A stretch of 23,807 nt of DNA, from contig DATKYV010000064.1 in assembly GCA_035528275.1 (NCBI GenBank), forward strand, positions 1-23,807. Direction: 5' to 3'. Both the position numbers and the translations under genes were made by a program. This DNA comes from DATKYV01 sp035528275. GTDB taxonomy: Bacteria > Acidobacteriota > Terriglobia > UBA7540. Under the pieces are notes generated by a model that was not told the origin of the DNA, did not search any database, and saw only the letters and a list, made by a program, of their open reading frames with translations. Shown piece after piece: positions 8,175-16,485 of the stretch. The stretch's first letter is position 1, and each line of letters opens with the position of its first letter.

Positions 8175-8902
8175 CAGACTGCCAGTTGAAAACTGTCTCC
8201 CAGGTAGATTCTCTTCACTTCCGCGTCGTTGCCGAGTTCTTCCGGCGTCCCGGCGCGGAAAATCCGTCCACCGTTTATTATATACGCCCGGTCGGTCACG
8301 CGCAGGGTTTCGCGCACGTTGTGATCCGTCACCAGGATGCCGATCCCCGTCTTCTTGAGCTGGACAATAATTTGCTGGATGTCCAGCACGGTCAGAGGAT
8401 CGATTCCCGAAAAGGGCTCGTCCAAGAGTATAAAGGAGGGCGAGATGACAAGCGAGCGGGCGATTTCCACGCGCCGCCTCTCCCCTCCGGAGAGCAGGTA
8501 TCCGTAGCTTCGCCGGACGTGCTGCAATCCCAGCTCTTCAATCAGCTCTTCCAACCGCTCGCGGCGCTGGTGGGCGGTCAGGGGTAACGTTTCCAGGACC
8601 GCCAGGATATTTTCTTCCACCGTGAGTTTTCTGAAGATGGAGGGCTCTTGAGGGAGGTAACTGATTCCATTTCTCGCCCGGAGGTACATCGGCAGGTGCG
8701 TAATGTCCACTCCGTCGAGCAGGACTTGGCCCGAGTCCGGGACCGTCAAGCCCACAATGATGTAAAACGTTGTCGTTTTTCCCGCGCCATTCGGCCCAAG
8801 TAACCCGACCACCTCTCCCTGAGCGATCCTGAGATTTACGTCGTCAACGACCTTGCGTCCCTTAAACGACTTTGTCAGGTCGACTGTGGAGAGAATCTGC
8901 AT
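8174..8902 (-). CDS. lptB: LPS export ABC transporter ATPase LptB
   Basis: The 242-residue ATPase has Walker A GPNGAGKTT near residue 36, the LptB-type signature LSGGERRRVEIARSL near 137, Walker B FILLDEPFSGIDP near 157 and H-loop VTDHNVRETL. The GISYLPQEPSIFRKLTVEENI Q-loop segment is characteristic of LptB. It powers LptFG-driven extraction of LPS from the inner membrane. It lies 6 nt after the lptC-lptA fusion gene and overlaps rpoN by 1 nt, the conserved lptA-lptB-rpoN order. LptF and LptG are not in this window. Confidence 0.96.
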   Translation of the reverse strand: MQILSTVDLTKSFKGRKVVDDVNLRIAQGEVVGLLGPNGAGKTTTFYIIVGLTVPDSGQVLLDGVDITHLPMYLRARNGISYLPQEPSIFRKLTVEENILAVLETLPLTAHQRRERLEELIEELGLQHVRRSYGYLLSGGERRRVEIARSLVISPSFILLDEPFSGIDPLTVLDIQQIIVQLKKTGIGILVTDHNVRETLRVTDRAYIINGGRIFRAGTPEELGNDAEVKRIYLGDSFQLAV

Positions 8903-8908
8903 TGTCGT

Positions 8909-11212
8909 TCATTGCGCGATACGGTGCTTGGATACAGTGCGCGATTCATCACCTCCGTCGACGAGCAGCGTATCATCGCGTATGAAGAATGTCAAACGTT
9001 GGCCCGTCGTGAAGCCCTTCTGCTCATCACGAAGCGTTGGAGGTCCGCCGGTAAGGAGGATTTTTCCCTCCGCCGCGAAGTATTCGGCGCGATCGCCCGT
9101 CGCGCGACGGCCCGGCTGGCGGACTTTGACGCCGCCCTCGGCCACGGCGCGGTCCACCTCGGCGCTCTGCGCGCCGGCCTGGTCGCGGAAGTAAACGTCC
9201 ACGCGGTCCGCCTCGAGCGTGGTGTTCTCCGCGCGCAGACGCACATTTCCGCGGTAGCTCGCCTTGCGTCCCTGGTCGAGATACTCCAGGCGGTCCGCCT
9301 GAATCGTCACCGGCCGATTCTCAACCTGTGATTCCGGGCGCGACGCTCCCGGAACCCGCGAAGCCGGCTGGAGGTGCGAGGTTCGAACCCCGGAGCCGGA
9401 ACTGACCCGGCGTTCCCGCCGGTACACGTTGAGCGAAGACGACTCCACAACATCCGCGCCGCGCCACACCCGCACATTTCCTTCGTAATGCAGGAATTCA
9501 CTTTTGCGCTTGGCCACCACGCGGTCCGCAAGCACGTTGGTGGGTCCAAGGCGCGAGGTCGCGTCCTCGAAGTGAGTCGAACGAACGTTTCCGATTCCTT
9601 CGGCCGTGTCAGTGCGCATGTCCAACGCGATCCGTTCGGCAAGGATGCGCGTGTTCGAATCACGGAGCTGCGGAGCGCCGGTCAGAATCAAGGTCTCGTC
9701 CGAAGACGAGTATCGGGCCTCTTGGGCGGTGCCCTGACGGTCGCCGTCACGGAATCGGAAGTCCTCGAACTGGCGCAGCAGGCGAAGCTCCTGCGTTCCG
9801 GGGTCAAACGTCGCTTCCAAACGCTGAGAAGTACTCGTCGCCGGTTTCCCGTTCTCCGTCCCGCGCGGGGGGAAGAAATCAATCTCCGTCCCGGAGTCGC
9901 CCCGGATTCTCTCCAGCCCGTTGCGCGGTCCAAACCCCATAAGGAACTGTCCGGCGGTGACCACCCGTTGCCCCACCTTGGGATCGAAGGGAACTATAAC
10001 GAGTTTCCCGGCACCCACCGTCTGAGCTTCCGCCAGGCTGCGCCCTTCCGGCTGAAAGGTGAACTCCAATTCCGCGGCAGTCAGTTCCCTCCTCCCCGGC
10101 GGCAGGTCGCCGGCAGAAGACCCCGCGTGGCCGGCGTCGTGCCGAGAGTCGAGGCTCAAATGAACGTTTCCGCTGGCGGTTCCGCGCTGCGCGCGGGGCT
10201 GCTCTCCCTCGAAACTCACTTCCACCCGCTGGGCTTCCAGGCGGCCCGAGGACCCATCGCGGCTCGAGGACACGGTCACCGCGCCTTCGGCGACGACCTG
10301 GCGCAATTCCCCGCTGGGAGGGTCGAAATCCGCTTGCAGCCGATCGGCCGCGCCTTTCAGCGCGCCACCCTGCGATGATTCGTTGGCCCGCACTCCCTCT
10401 TCGAGGACCGCGCGTCGAATGCGATTTTCCCGGTCAAGGTACACCGTCCCCCGGTCGGCTCCGACGCGCCGGCCCTCCTGGCTGAACTCCACCGGCCCGC
10501 CAAGCTCAATCTCTCCTTTTTCCTTCTCATAACGCGCCCGGCCGGCCGTGAGACGCAAAGGCGCGGACGCCTCTTCACCCGCGCGCAGGCGCACCTCGGC
10601 GCTGACGTCGTTCCTCAGCTCCAGCCAACCCTCCTTCGCGGCATAGGCCATACCCACGGCTGAACCCGTAACCGGGCCGATGCGAAATTGCACAGGTTCC
10701 TCGCTCACCACAAGTGAACCCTTCTGCTGAAAGGACAACTTAGAGGTTTCAAGATGCACCGAGCGATCGGCCACGCCTTTTGCCCCTTCGGGGGGTGCGT
10801 TCAGTTCAATTTCGACCTTTCCGGCACTGAAGAGGTCGCCGGATTTGGCGTTGTACTCGCATTGCCGGGTGCGCAGGATGTCGCGCCGATGGCCGGTTTT
10901 CCCAAAGAACTCGACAAAGACATCCTCCAGGACTGTTGCTCCTCCCTCCTGAAAAGCCACGGTACGCGCCGCGTGGACGGTGAAGACCTGGCGGCCCTCG
11001 TCCGACCGCGTGAAGGTATACCCGGAAAGTTGCTGGTTGACATCCTTGGGGAGTGTGCGAGGCGCCTCGAGGGGTTGTTCTCCCCCCCGGTTGCTCCACC
11101 AGTAGGCCAGAGCAATGCCGATGACCGTTACGCACAGCGCTCCGGCCACCAGGCTGGCAATCAGCCTTCTGCGTCTGGCAAGGCGTGTTGTGCGTTCGGC
11201 TGTTTCCACCAC
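8909..11212 (-). CDS. Fused LptC-LptA-type LPS transport periplasmic protein
   Basis: The 767-residue protein opens with a basic stretch and one membrane helix (LIASLVAGALCVTVIGIALAYWW, residues about 18-40). An LptC-like domain follows (GYTFTRSDEGRQVFTVHAARTVAF and the following region to about 200). A long central part carries repeated A..L......G...V.....G motifs typical of the OstA beta-jellyroll. The C-terminal 130 residues look like LptA (VTIQADRLEYLDQGRKASY then GNVRLRAENTTLEADRVDVYF). LptC and LptA form the periplasmic bridge that carries LPS from LptBFG to LptD. Here both seem to be one inner-membrane-anchored polypeptide far longer than the sum of E. coli LptC and LptA (about 190 each). 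The start is GTG with GAGGAG 5 nt upstream. It sits directly before lptB. Confidence 0.82.
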   Translation of the reverse strand: MVETAERTTRLARRRRLIASLVAGALCVTVIGIALAYWWSNRGGEQPLEAPRTLPKDVNQQLSGYTFTRSDEGRQVFTVHAARTVAFQEGGATVLEDVFVEFFGKTGHRRDILRTRQCEYNAKSGDLFSAGKVEIELNAPPEGAKGVADRSVHLETSKLSFQQKGSLVVSEEPVQFRIGPVTGSAVGMAYAAKEGWLELRNDVSAEVRLRAGEEASAPLRLTAGRARYEKEKGEIELGGPVEFSQEGRRVGADRGTVYLDRENRIRRAVLEEGVRANESSQGGALKGAADRLQADFDPPSGELRQVVAEGAVTVSSSRDGSSGRLEAQRVEVSFEGEQPRAQRGTASGNVHLSLDSRHDAGHAGSSAGDLPPGRRELTAAELEFTFQPEGRSLAEAQTVGAGKLVIVPFDPKVGQRVVTAGQFLMGFGPRNGLERIRGDSGTEIDFFPPRGTENGKPATSTSQRLEATFDPGTQELRLLRQFEDFRFRDGDRQGTAQEARYSSSDETLILTGAPQLRDSNTRILAERIALDMRTDTAEGIGNVRSTHFEDATSRLGPTNVLADRVVAKRKSEFLHYEGNVRVWRGADVVESSSLNVYRRERRVSSGSGVRTSHLQPASRVPGASRPESQVENRPVTIQADRLEYLDQGRKASYRGNVRLRAENTTLEADRVDVYFRDQAGAQSAEVDRAVAEGGVKVRQPGRRATGDRAEYFAAEGKILLTGGPPTLRDEQKGFTTGQRLTFFIRDDTLLVDGGDESRTVSKHRIAQ

Positions 11213-11296
11213 CCCAGCTCCTCAGCGGGCCGCGACGATTCCAGAGTTCCGCGGATCAGGATTCCCACAGGTGACGTCCAACCCCCCGAACCCCTC

Positions 11297-12991
11297 TCAA
11301 GCCTCCGCCTGGCGCAGGTCACGGAGAATCAACTGGAGCGTCGAGACACCCTGGTAGACGTTCGTGTCCAGTGTGAAGGCCAAATCCAGGAATTGCCCAG
11401 ACTCCAGTTCCCGACTCCTTTCGGCCTGTCTCCAAGCCAGGGCGTCAAAGGCTTCTCCTCCCTGCGTTACCCTTAGTTTTAGATGCTTTTCCTTCAGCAC
11501 GCGGGGCGGTGCCGCCAAGCGGACTTTCCGCGCCGCGAATACCGGTTTGGGATTCCCGGACCCGAACGGCTCAAGCCTTTGCACCTCCTCCAGGAGCTTC
11601 CAGTCGACTTCCTGGAGACCCAGCTCGGCATCGATGCGCTGCGTTGGCTCGAGGTCCTCCGGCCGGAGGAGCGCACGGGCGCGGTCTTCAAACCGCGCTT
11701 CGAGTTCCGCGATGCGCCCGGCGGGCAACGCGAATCCCGCCGCCTGCGCGTGGCCTCCAAAGCGCTCGAAGAGATCGCTCATCGGGGTGAGGGCTTCGAG
11801 GAGGTGAAACCCCCGAATGGAACGTCCCGACCCCACGCCCACGCCGTCTTCGATTCCCACCACCAGCGTCGGACGGTAGGCGCGCTCGACAACGCGCTGC
11901 GCGACGATGCCGATGACCCCGCGGTGCCACCCTTCCCCGGCAAAGACCAGCGAGTAGCGACCGGATATTCCCGGGTGCTGCGCCATGAGGTCCGTGATCT
12001 CGCGAAGGATTTCGTCTTCCGTCCGTTGGCGCTCACGATTCAACAGATCCAGTCGCGCCGCGATGCCGCGCGCCCTTTCGACGTCCGGCGTCGTCATCAG
12101 CTCGATGACCTCAGCGGCGTCTTCCATTCGGCCCGCGGCGTTCAGTCGTGGCGCAATCCGAAACGCCACATCGTTCGCCGTCACCGCCTGGCCGGCGAGG
12201 CCGGCCACTTCCACCAGCACCTCCAGACCCGCTTGCGAGGGCGCGCCCAATCCGGCCAGTCCGAAGTGGGCGATGACTCGGTTCTCGCCCAAGAGCGGAA
12301 CCACATCGGCAATGGTGCCGATGGCCACGAGCTTCAGATACGACCCAAGAACGCGCTCCGACATTCTTCCTTCAAGCAGCGCCTGAACCAGCTTGAACGC
12401 CACGCCGACGCCGGCGAGCGACTTCTCCGGATACGCGCAATCCTCGCGCCGCGGGTTCAGGATGGCGCAGGCGGGGGGTAAGCGGTCCTCGGGCAGGTGA
12501 TGGTCGGTCACAATACAGTCCACACCCAGGTCTTGCGCCCGGGCAATGACCGCGTGTTCGCGGATTCCGGTGTCAACGCTGATCACCACACGAATACCAT
12601 CCGCTGCCGCCCGCTCGACCACCGGAACGCGCATCCCATAGCCGTCCGTCAGACGGTGCGGGATGTACGCTTCCACCCGGGCGCCGAGCGATCGAAGCGC
12701 CGTCAGCAGGACGACAACTGCCATCGCCCCATCCACGTCGTAGTCGCCGTAGATGAGGATTTTCTCTTTTTGCTCGACGGCCCGCCGCAGCCGTTCCACG
12801 GCTTGGCGCATGCCGGCCATCCGATAGGGGTCGTAAAGATGGGTGAGACGAGGTCGGAGAAAACGGTTCCCCGCTTCCGCGTCCTCGATGCCGCGCTGAA
12901 CCAGGAGCCCCGCCACGAGTGGCGGCACGTTCAACTCCTGGGCAAGCCGCCGGGTAATTTCGGAATCAGGAGAGGAAACCAGCCAGCGCAT
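11297..12991 (-). CDS. recJ: Single-stranded-DNA-specific exonuclease RecJ
   Basis: The 564-residue protein carries the DHH phosphoesterase motifs YGDYDVDGAM (81-90), SVDTGI (138-143) and VTDHH (161-165). The DHHA1 part has GVGSGRSIRGFHLLEAL and FGGHAQAAGFALP, followed by a C-terminal OB-like domain. RecJ degrades single-stranded DNA 5' to 3' in recombination and mismatch repair. Length matches the family (about 560-580). No good ribosome site precedes the ATG. It lies 84 nt before the lptC-lptA fusion and 111 nt after the diguanylate cyclase gene. Confidence 0.95.
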   Translation of the reverse strand: MRWLVSSPDSEITRRLAQELNVPPLVAGLLVQRGIEDAEAGNRFLRPRLTHLYDPYRMAGMRQAVERLRRAVEQKEKILIYGDYDVDGAMAVVVLLTALRSLGARVEAYIPHRLTDGYGMRVPVVERAAADGIRVVISVDTGIREHAVIARAQDLGVDCIVTDHHLPEDRLPPACAILNPRREDCAYPEKSLAGVGVAFKLVQALLEGRMSERVLGSYLKLVAIGTIADVVPLLGENRVIAHFGLAGLGAPSQAGLEVLVEVAGLAGQAVTANDVAFRIAPRLNAAGRMEDAAEVIELMTTPDVERARGIAARLDLLNRERQRTEDEILREITDLMAQHPGISGRYSLVFAGEGWHRGVIGIVAQRVVERAYRPTLVVGIEDGVGVGSGRSIRGFHLLEALTPMSDLFERFGGHAQAAGFALPAGRIAELEARFEDRARALLRPEDLEPTQRIDAELGLQEVDWKLLEEVQRLEPFGSGNPKPVFAARKVRLAAPPRVLKEKHLKLRVTQGGEAFDALAWRQAERSRELESGQFLDLAFTLDTNVYQGVSTLQLILRDLRQAEA

Positions 12992-13102
12992 GGATTAAGG
13001 GGCATCGTGGCAGAAGACTAAGCCGGTTGCAAGTCTTTGCCGTTCGAGGGTTGATACGGTCCTTGATCGTTGCGAAAGGGGGGAAACCCGACCGGGGAGG
13101 GG

Positions 13103-14161
13103 TTAAGCGCGGATTCCTTCGCCGGCCATGGCGATGCCGTTCCGGGTGGTGTTCTTGACGAGATACATGGCCTCGTCGGCCATGCGCAGGAGCTCCTTGC
13201 GCGTCCGGCCGTCGTTGGGAAAAGAGGCCACACCAAAACTCGCGGTCACCTTGATGTTCAGCCCCTCGTCGGTGAAGAAGACCTTGGAGTTCAGCAGGTC
13301 TTTCAGACGCCGGACCACCATCAGGGAGTTCTTCTTCGCGGTCTGAGGCAGCAGGACGACGAATTCGTCGCCGCCGTATCGGAAGGCATAGTCGATAAGG
13401 CGAAGGTGTCCTTTGATGATGTCGCCGATCATCCAGAGCAACTTGGAGCCCACCAGGTGCCCGCGCGTATCGTTGATCTGCTTGAAGTGGTCGAGATCCA
13501 GAAAGATGACGGAAAACTCGTAGTTGTAACGGGTGGAGCGGTAAATCTCCGCGTCGAGGACAAAGTTGAGGTGGCGCGCGTTGTAGAGCGCCGTGCAGTC
13601 ATCGGTGATGGTCAGCTCGTGGATACGCTGAACGTAGCGGGCATTCTCGAGGGCAATCGCCGCGTAATCGGCCAGGCTCTTGAGGATGGGGATGTCCTCT
13701 CGGCGGAAGCTCTCGCGACCCAGGCAGTTCACCAGCTCGATGACCCCCAGGATCTTCTCCCGACCCCGGATGGGAACGCAGACCACCGAGCGGGTGTCCA
13801 TCTGCGTCAATTCGTCAAAACGGCGGCTGAAGCGCGGGTCGCGCTTGACGTCCTCGATCAGGACGGGATCGCCGTGCTGGGCCACCCAGCCGGCGATCCC
13901 TTCACCCAGCTTGAGCCGCACGTCTTTCAGCTTGTGGGCGCCGGCGCCGATGGCAATCTCGAAATAGAGCTCCTGGGTCGCCTCGTCCAACATCAGCAGC
14001 GACCACGTGTCGGGCTGAAGGAAATCGCTGATCTTCTCCATCACCGTCTGGAGGATCTTCTGCAGGTCGAGCGTCGAGGCCAGCGCCTTCCCCACCTCGT
14101 GAAACAGGGAGAGCCGTTCGATCTGCCTTTTCAGTTCGACAATCTCTTCTTTGTTATCCAT
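13103..14161 (-). CDS. GAF-domain diguanylate cyclase
   Basis: The 352-residue protein has a short N-terminal coiled coil (EEIVELKRQIERLSLFHEV), a GAF sensory domain (about 20-175) and a GGDEF domain (about 185-350). The active-site loop YGGDEFVVLLP is intact at 262-272, and the metal-binding LDLDHFKQIND segment is at 221-231. An inhibitory RxxD site (RLID, 254-257) sits five residues before GGDEF, so product inhibition by cyclic-di-GMP is expected. The enzyme makes cyclic-di-GMP from two GTP. No membrane helix is seen, so it is probably cytosolic. It is divergent from the rodZ-like gene. Confidence 0.92.
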   Translation of the reverse strand: MDNKEEIVELKRQIERLSLFHEVGKALASTLDLQKILQTVMEKISDFLQPDTWSLLMLDEATQELYFEIAIGAGAHKLKDVRLKLGEGIAGWVAQHGDPVLIEDVKRDPRFSRRFDELTQMDTRSVVCVPIRGREKILGVIELVNCLGRESFRREDIPILKSLADYAAIALENARYVQRIHELTITDDCTALYNARHLNFVLDAEIYRSTRYNYEFSVIFLDLDHFKQINDTRGHLVGSKLLWMIGDIIKGHLRLIDYAFRYGGDEFVVLLPQTAKKNSLMVVRRLKDLLNSKVFFTDEGLNIKVTASFGVASFPNDGRTRKELLRMADEAMYLVKNTTRNGIAMAGEGIRA

Positions 14162-14202
14162 CGTCCACGGGACGTAACTTCTTCCTCCGGAAGCCTTTTA
14201 CA

Positions 14203-14231
14203 CTTTTAAACCATCGCCCGGCTCTTTTCAA
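14203..14231 (-). promoter_or_regulatory. Possible promoter for the diguanylate cyclase gene
   Basis: On the minus strand, -35 TTGAAA (14231-14226) and -10 TAAAAG (14208-14203) are separated by 17 nt, about 42 nt before the ATG. The -10 matches only 4 of 6 positions. Confidence 0.35.
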
Positions 14232-14320
14232 CTGGTTTTTGCGACCGGCGGCGTCGTGCGAGAAGCAGGAGCGCGACGGGGGTGAATCGGTCATGTCTCC
14301 GCCAACCCGCCGCAAATCAA

Positions 14321-14349
14321 TTGACACCGGTCACCCCTGGAAATACTAT
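14321..14349 (+). promoter_or_regulatory. Sigma70-type promoter for the rodZ-like gene
   Basis: A perfect -35 TTGACA (14321-14326), a 17-nt spacer and -10 TACTAT (14344-14349) predict a start near 14356, about 35 nt before the ATG. It sits in the 229-nt gap between the divergent diguanylate cyclase and rodZ-like genes. Confidence 0.65.
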
Positions 14350-14390
14350 CATGTCTGCTCATCAAATCCTTTGCTGGCGAGATCGTGCCG

Positions 14391-15224
14391 ATGGCCACAT
14401 TTGGCGAGAATTTGCGGCGCGAACGTGAGATGCGTGGAGTTTCGCTGGAAGAAATCTCCGCCGCCACCAAGATCAGCAGCCGCTTCCTTGCAGCGCTGGA
14501 GAACGAGGAGTTCGCCAAGCTCCCGGGAGGAATCTTCACCCGCGGCTTCATTCGTGCTTACGCCAAGTATCTGGGCCTGGATGAAGACCACGTTATGGCG
14601 GAGTATCAGCTCGTCGCCAGTCCCGGGTCGGAGCTCGACCTTGGCCGGCTGGCGATGGCCCAACCGAAGGCCCGGCGGGGAAAATCTCACGCCTCGCTCT
14701 ACGCTATCCTTCTGGCCATCGGCATGCTGGGTGCCGGCTACGCCATCTTCCAGTATTCTCGCCGGATCCCGCAATCACCAAGCGTCGTTCGGCCCTCACC
14801 GCCGCCCCGCAGCTCCGACAATGGGAACACCGCCGCCGTCCCCGCGGCTCAGGCCCCCGTCCCCGCGACTCCGGCGCCGGGGGCGAGTGAGGCGGGAGCG
14901 GGAAGTTCACCGAGGGTCGAGCAGACCGTGCCCGCCCCCGACTACGGATTTCCAGCGGTTGAGAGCGGCCTGATTCTTCAGGTGGCGGCGACCGAACGGT
15001 CCTGGGTGGCGATTGACGCGGACGACAAGACGGTTCTGCAGCGCGTCCTGAATCCCAACGAAATCCAAACCCTTCGCGCCAAGAATTCCTTTGCCGTGAC
15101 CCTGGGCAACGCGCAGGGTGTGATCCTGACGCTCAACGGGGAGACACTGAAACCCCTGGGCCGCCGGGGCGAAGTCAAATCGGTTCGCTTGACGCGAGAC
15201 GACCTGCACAAGAATTCTCCTTGA
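14391..15224 (+). CDS. RodZ-like helix-turn-helix membrane protein
   Basis: The 277-residue protein has an N-terminal RodZ-type helix-turn-helix (residues 1-75, MATFGENLRREREMRGVSLE then IFTRGFIRAYAKYLGLD). One membrane helix lies at about 101-121, followed by a long Pro/Ala-rich linker (about 125-185). The C-terminal DUF4115-like periplasmic beta domain contains SWVAIDADDKTVLQRVLNPNE. RodZ links MreB to the rod-shape cell-wall complex. The linker is of low complexity and will align poorly. A GTG six bases upstream (14385) is an alternative start, because neither codon has a strong ribosome site. No mreB or rodA is in the window. Confidence 0.82.
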   Translation: MATFGENLRREREMRGVSLEEISAATKISSRFLAALENEEFAKLPGGIFTRGFIRAYAKYLGLDEDHVMAEYQLVASPGSELDLGRLAMAQPKARRGKSHASLYAILLAIGMLGAGYAIFQYSRRIPQSPSVVRPSPPPRSSDNGNTAAVPAAQAPVPATPAPGASEAGAGSSPRVEQTVPAPDYGFPAVESGLILQVAATERSWVAIDADDKTVLQRVLNPNEIQTLRAKNSFAVTLGNAQGVILTLNGETLKPLGRRGEVKSVRLTRDDLHKNSP

Positions 15225-15228
15225 GGGG

Positions 15229-16125
15229 CTGACCATTCCGGAACGACTCGTCGATACTCTGCGCGAAGGACGCGCCCCGGGCGTCATCCGGCGCAAAGGG
15301 GCTACGGGCGAACTCCCGATTTCCCTGGAGGAGAAGATCGAAGTCCTGGTCATTCTCTCCACCGACTCGGACGAAGAGACGCGCAATACCGCCTTCTATA
15401 CCTTGCAGACCTGGAATATCGCGGAAGTTAACCAAGTCCTCTCCAACCCTGCCACCCCTATTCCGGTTCTGGACTTTGCCGCCAATCACCTGATGCGCAG
15501 CCGCCCGGAGATTCGAGAAGCATTGCTCGCCAACCTCACGCTCCCTGACGACATCCGCGAATGGATCCAGCGCGAGGGCCCCCCGGTGGACGAGCCCAAG
15601 GGGCCGGCGCTCACGCCCGCGCCCACCCCCGTGGACCTGACCACGCCGACGGAGCCTGGGGGAGTCGGCGACAAGGAGGGGCAGCGCGAAACGCTCCTGC
15701 AGAGAATCGGCCGCATGTCCGCCGCCGAAAAAATCTCAATGGCGCTGAAAGGAAATCAGGAAGAGAGGCTGCTCCTCATCCGCGATTCGAACAAGCTCGT
15801 GGCGCGCGCGGTGTTGCAGTCTCCCAAGGTCACCGACGCCGAAATCGACTCGTTCGCCTCCATGAAGAACGTCACCGAGGAGGTGCTGCGCCTCATCTCC
15901 ATGAACCGCGCGTTCATGAAGAGCTACTCGGTGGCCCGCAACCTCATCAACAATCCCCGCGCCCCCATCGCCGTCGCCCTGCCGCTGATAAACAGACTCA
16001 ACGACCGCGACATGAAAATGCTGGCCACCAACAAGAACGTGGCCGAAGTCCTGCGCGGCATGGCGGCAAAAATCATCAAGGCCAAGCAGGAAGCCAGCAA
16101 ACCCAAACTCCCCGGGAAGCACTGA
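15229..16125 (+). CDS. Conserved hypothetical ARM/HEAT-like repeat protein with a non-standard start
   Basis: The frame is open from 15193 and reads convincingly from about 15229 (LTIPERLVDTLREGRAPGVI), giving about 298 residues. It contains no ATG, GTG or TTG until a TTG at 15403, which would remove a well-formed N-terminal domain. CTG (15229) or ATT (15235, with GAGGGG just upstream) are the candidate starts. Residues about 1-118 form a helical domain. A Pro-rich linker and a C-terminal domain of short helical units (VLQSPKVTDAEIDSFAS, NVTEEVLRLISMN, LINNPRAPIAVALPLIN) follow, resembling leucine-rich-variant/ARM repeats seen in uncharacterised proteins of Acidobacteriota and Myxococcota. 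It begins 4 nt after the rodZ-like stop, so the two are probably one operon. Function unknown. Confidence 0.72.
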   Translation: MTIPERLVDTLREGRAPGVIRRKGATGELPISLEEKIEVLVILSTDSDEETRNTAFYTLQTWNIAEVNQVLSNPATPIPVLDFAANHLMRSRPEIREALLANLTLPDDIREWIQREGPPVDEPKGPALTPAPTPVDLTTPTEPGGVGDKEGQRETLLQRIGRMSAAEKISMALKGNQEERLLLIRDSNKLVARAVLQSPKVTDAEIDSFASMKNVTEEVLRLISMNRAFMKSYSVARNLINNPRAPIAVALPLINRLNDRDMKMLATNKNVAEVLRGMAAKIIKAKQEASKPKLPGKH

Positions 16126-16232
16126 CCGCCGCATGGCAAGGCCGGTGGCTGTGGACCATGCCCTTGGGGTGTGGCGCGCCATCCGAGGCCGCGCCGCGAT
16201 TTGCGGGAGAACGTGGCGCCAACCGGAACCTG

Positions 16233-16249
16233 TCCCGATTCATTCGGGA
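16233..16249 (+). other. Hairpin after the rodZ/hypothetical operon
   Basis: TCCCGA and TCGGGA pair around a 5-nt loop, about 107 nt after the hypothetical's stop. There is no T-run, so a terminator role is doubtful. Confidence 0.3.
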
Positions 16250-16259
16250 GGTCGGCATA

Positions 16260-16299
16260 TGCCCACCTGAAGGTGGGCGCTACATCCCCGATTCTCAGC
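16260..16299. repeat. 40-nt repeat, copy 1 (contains an inverted TGTAGCG hairpin)
   Basis: This matches 17319-17358 with one difference (C at 16295 against G at 17354). Its left part is a perfect hairpin (CCCACCT, GA, AGGTGGG). Read on the minus strand it is TGTAGCG followed by that hairpin (16284-16261). Confidence 0.85.
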
Positions 16300-16375
16300 C
16301 CTTTTCCGGGGGCGCTGCCCCCGGCTACTCACGTTGAATCCGTCGGTCGACGGATTCTTTCCTGTAGCGGCGGTG
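16298..16375. repeat. 78-nt repeat, copy 1
   Basis: This is identical to 17535-17612 except at one base (G 16333 against C 17570). Its modules in order are a hairpin CCGGGGGC/GCCCCCGG (16306-16324), a 12-nt connector CTACTCACGTTG (16325-16336), a 22-nt palindrome centred on TCCGTCGGTCGACGGA (16336-16357), and a TGTAGCGGCGGTG head (16363-16375). Confidence 0.88.
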
Positions 16376-16387
16376 TCCCCACCGTCG
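16363..16387 (+). repeat. TGTAGCG-headed hairpin
   Basis: TGTAGCG leads into a stem-loop (CGGTG, TCCC, CACCG). It overlaps the end of the 78-nt repeat. In copy 2 of that repeat the sequence after the head differs, so the head is constant and the stem is variable. Confidence 0.55.
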
Positions 16388-16485
16388 CGGCGCGGCGCGT
16401 CTGCGCCACCCGCAGAGGAGTTCAGGTGTATATTGGCGGTCGGTGGAAAACCACCCTAGCAATGCCGGCTGATAGGAGATGAAAG

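Larger units (their letters stand above)
16126..16485. other. Gene-free stretch made largely of palindromic repeats
   Basis: No credible gene is seen in these 360 nt. The stretch holds a TCCGA-type hairpin (16233-16249), a copy of the 40-nt repeat (16260-16299), a copy of the 78-nt repeat (16298-16375) and a TGTAGCG-headed hairpin (16363-16387). It ends with AGGAG 7 nt before the transglutaminase-like gene. It marks the left edge of the accessory zone. Confidence 0.75.

Noticed and set aside
6741..8189. Plus-strand open frame of 482 codons opposite rpoN
   Set aside because: It mirrors rpoN almost exactly and has no family features.
14239..14973. Second plus-strand frame overlapping the rodZ-like gene
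   Set aside because: It is out of frame with a well-supported protein and of low complexity.
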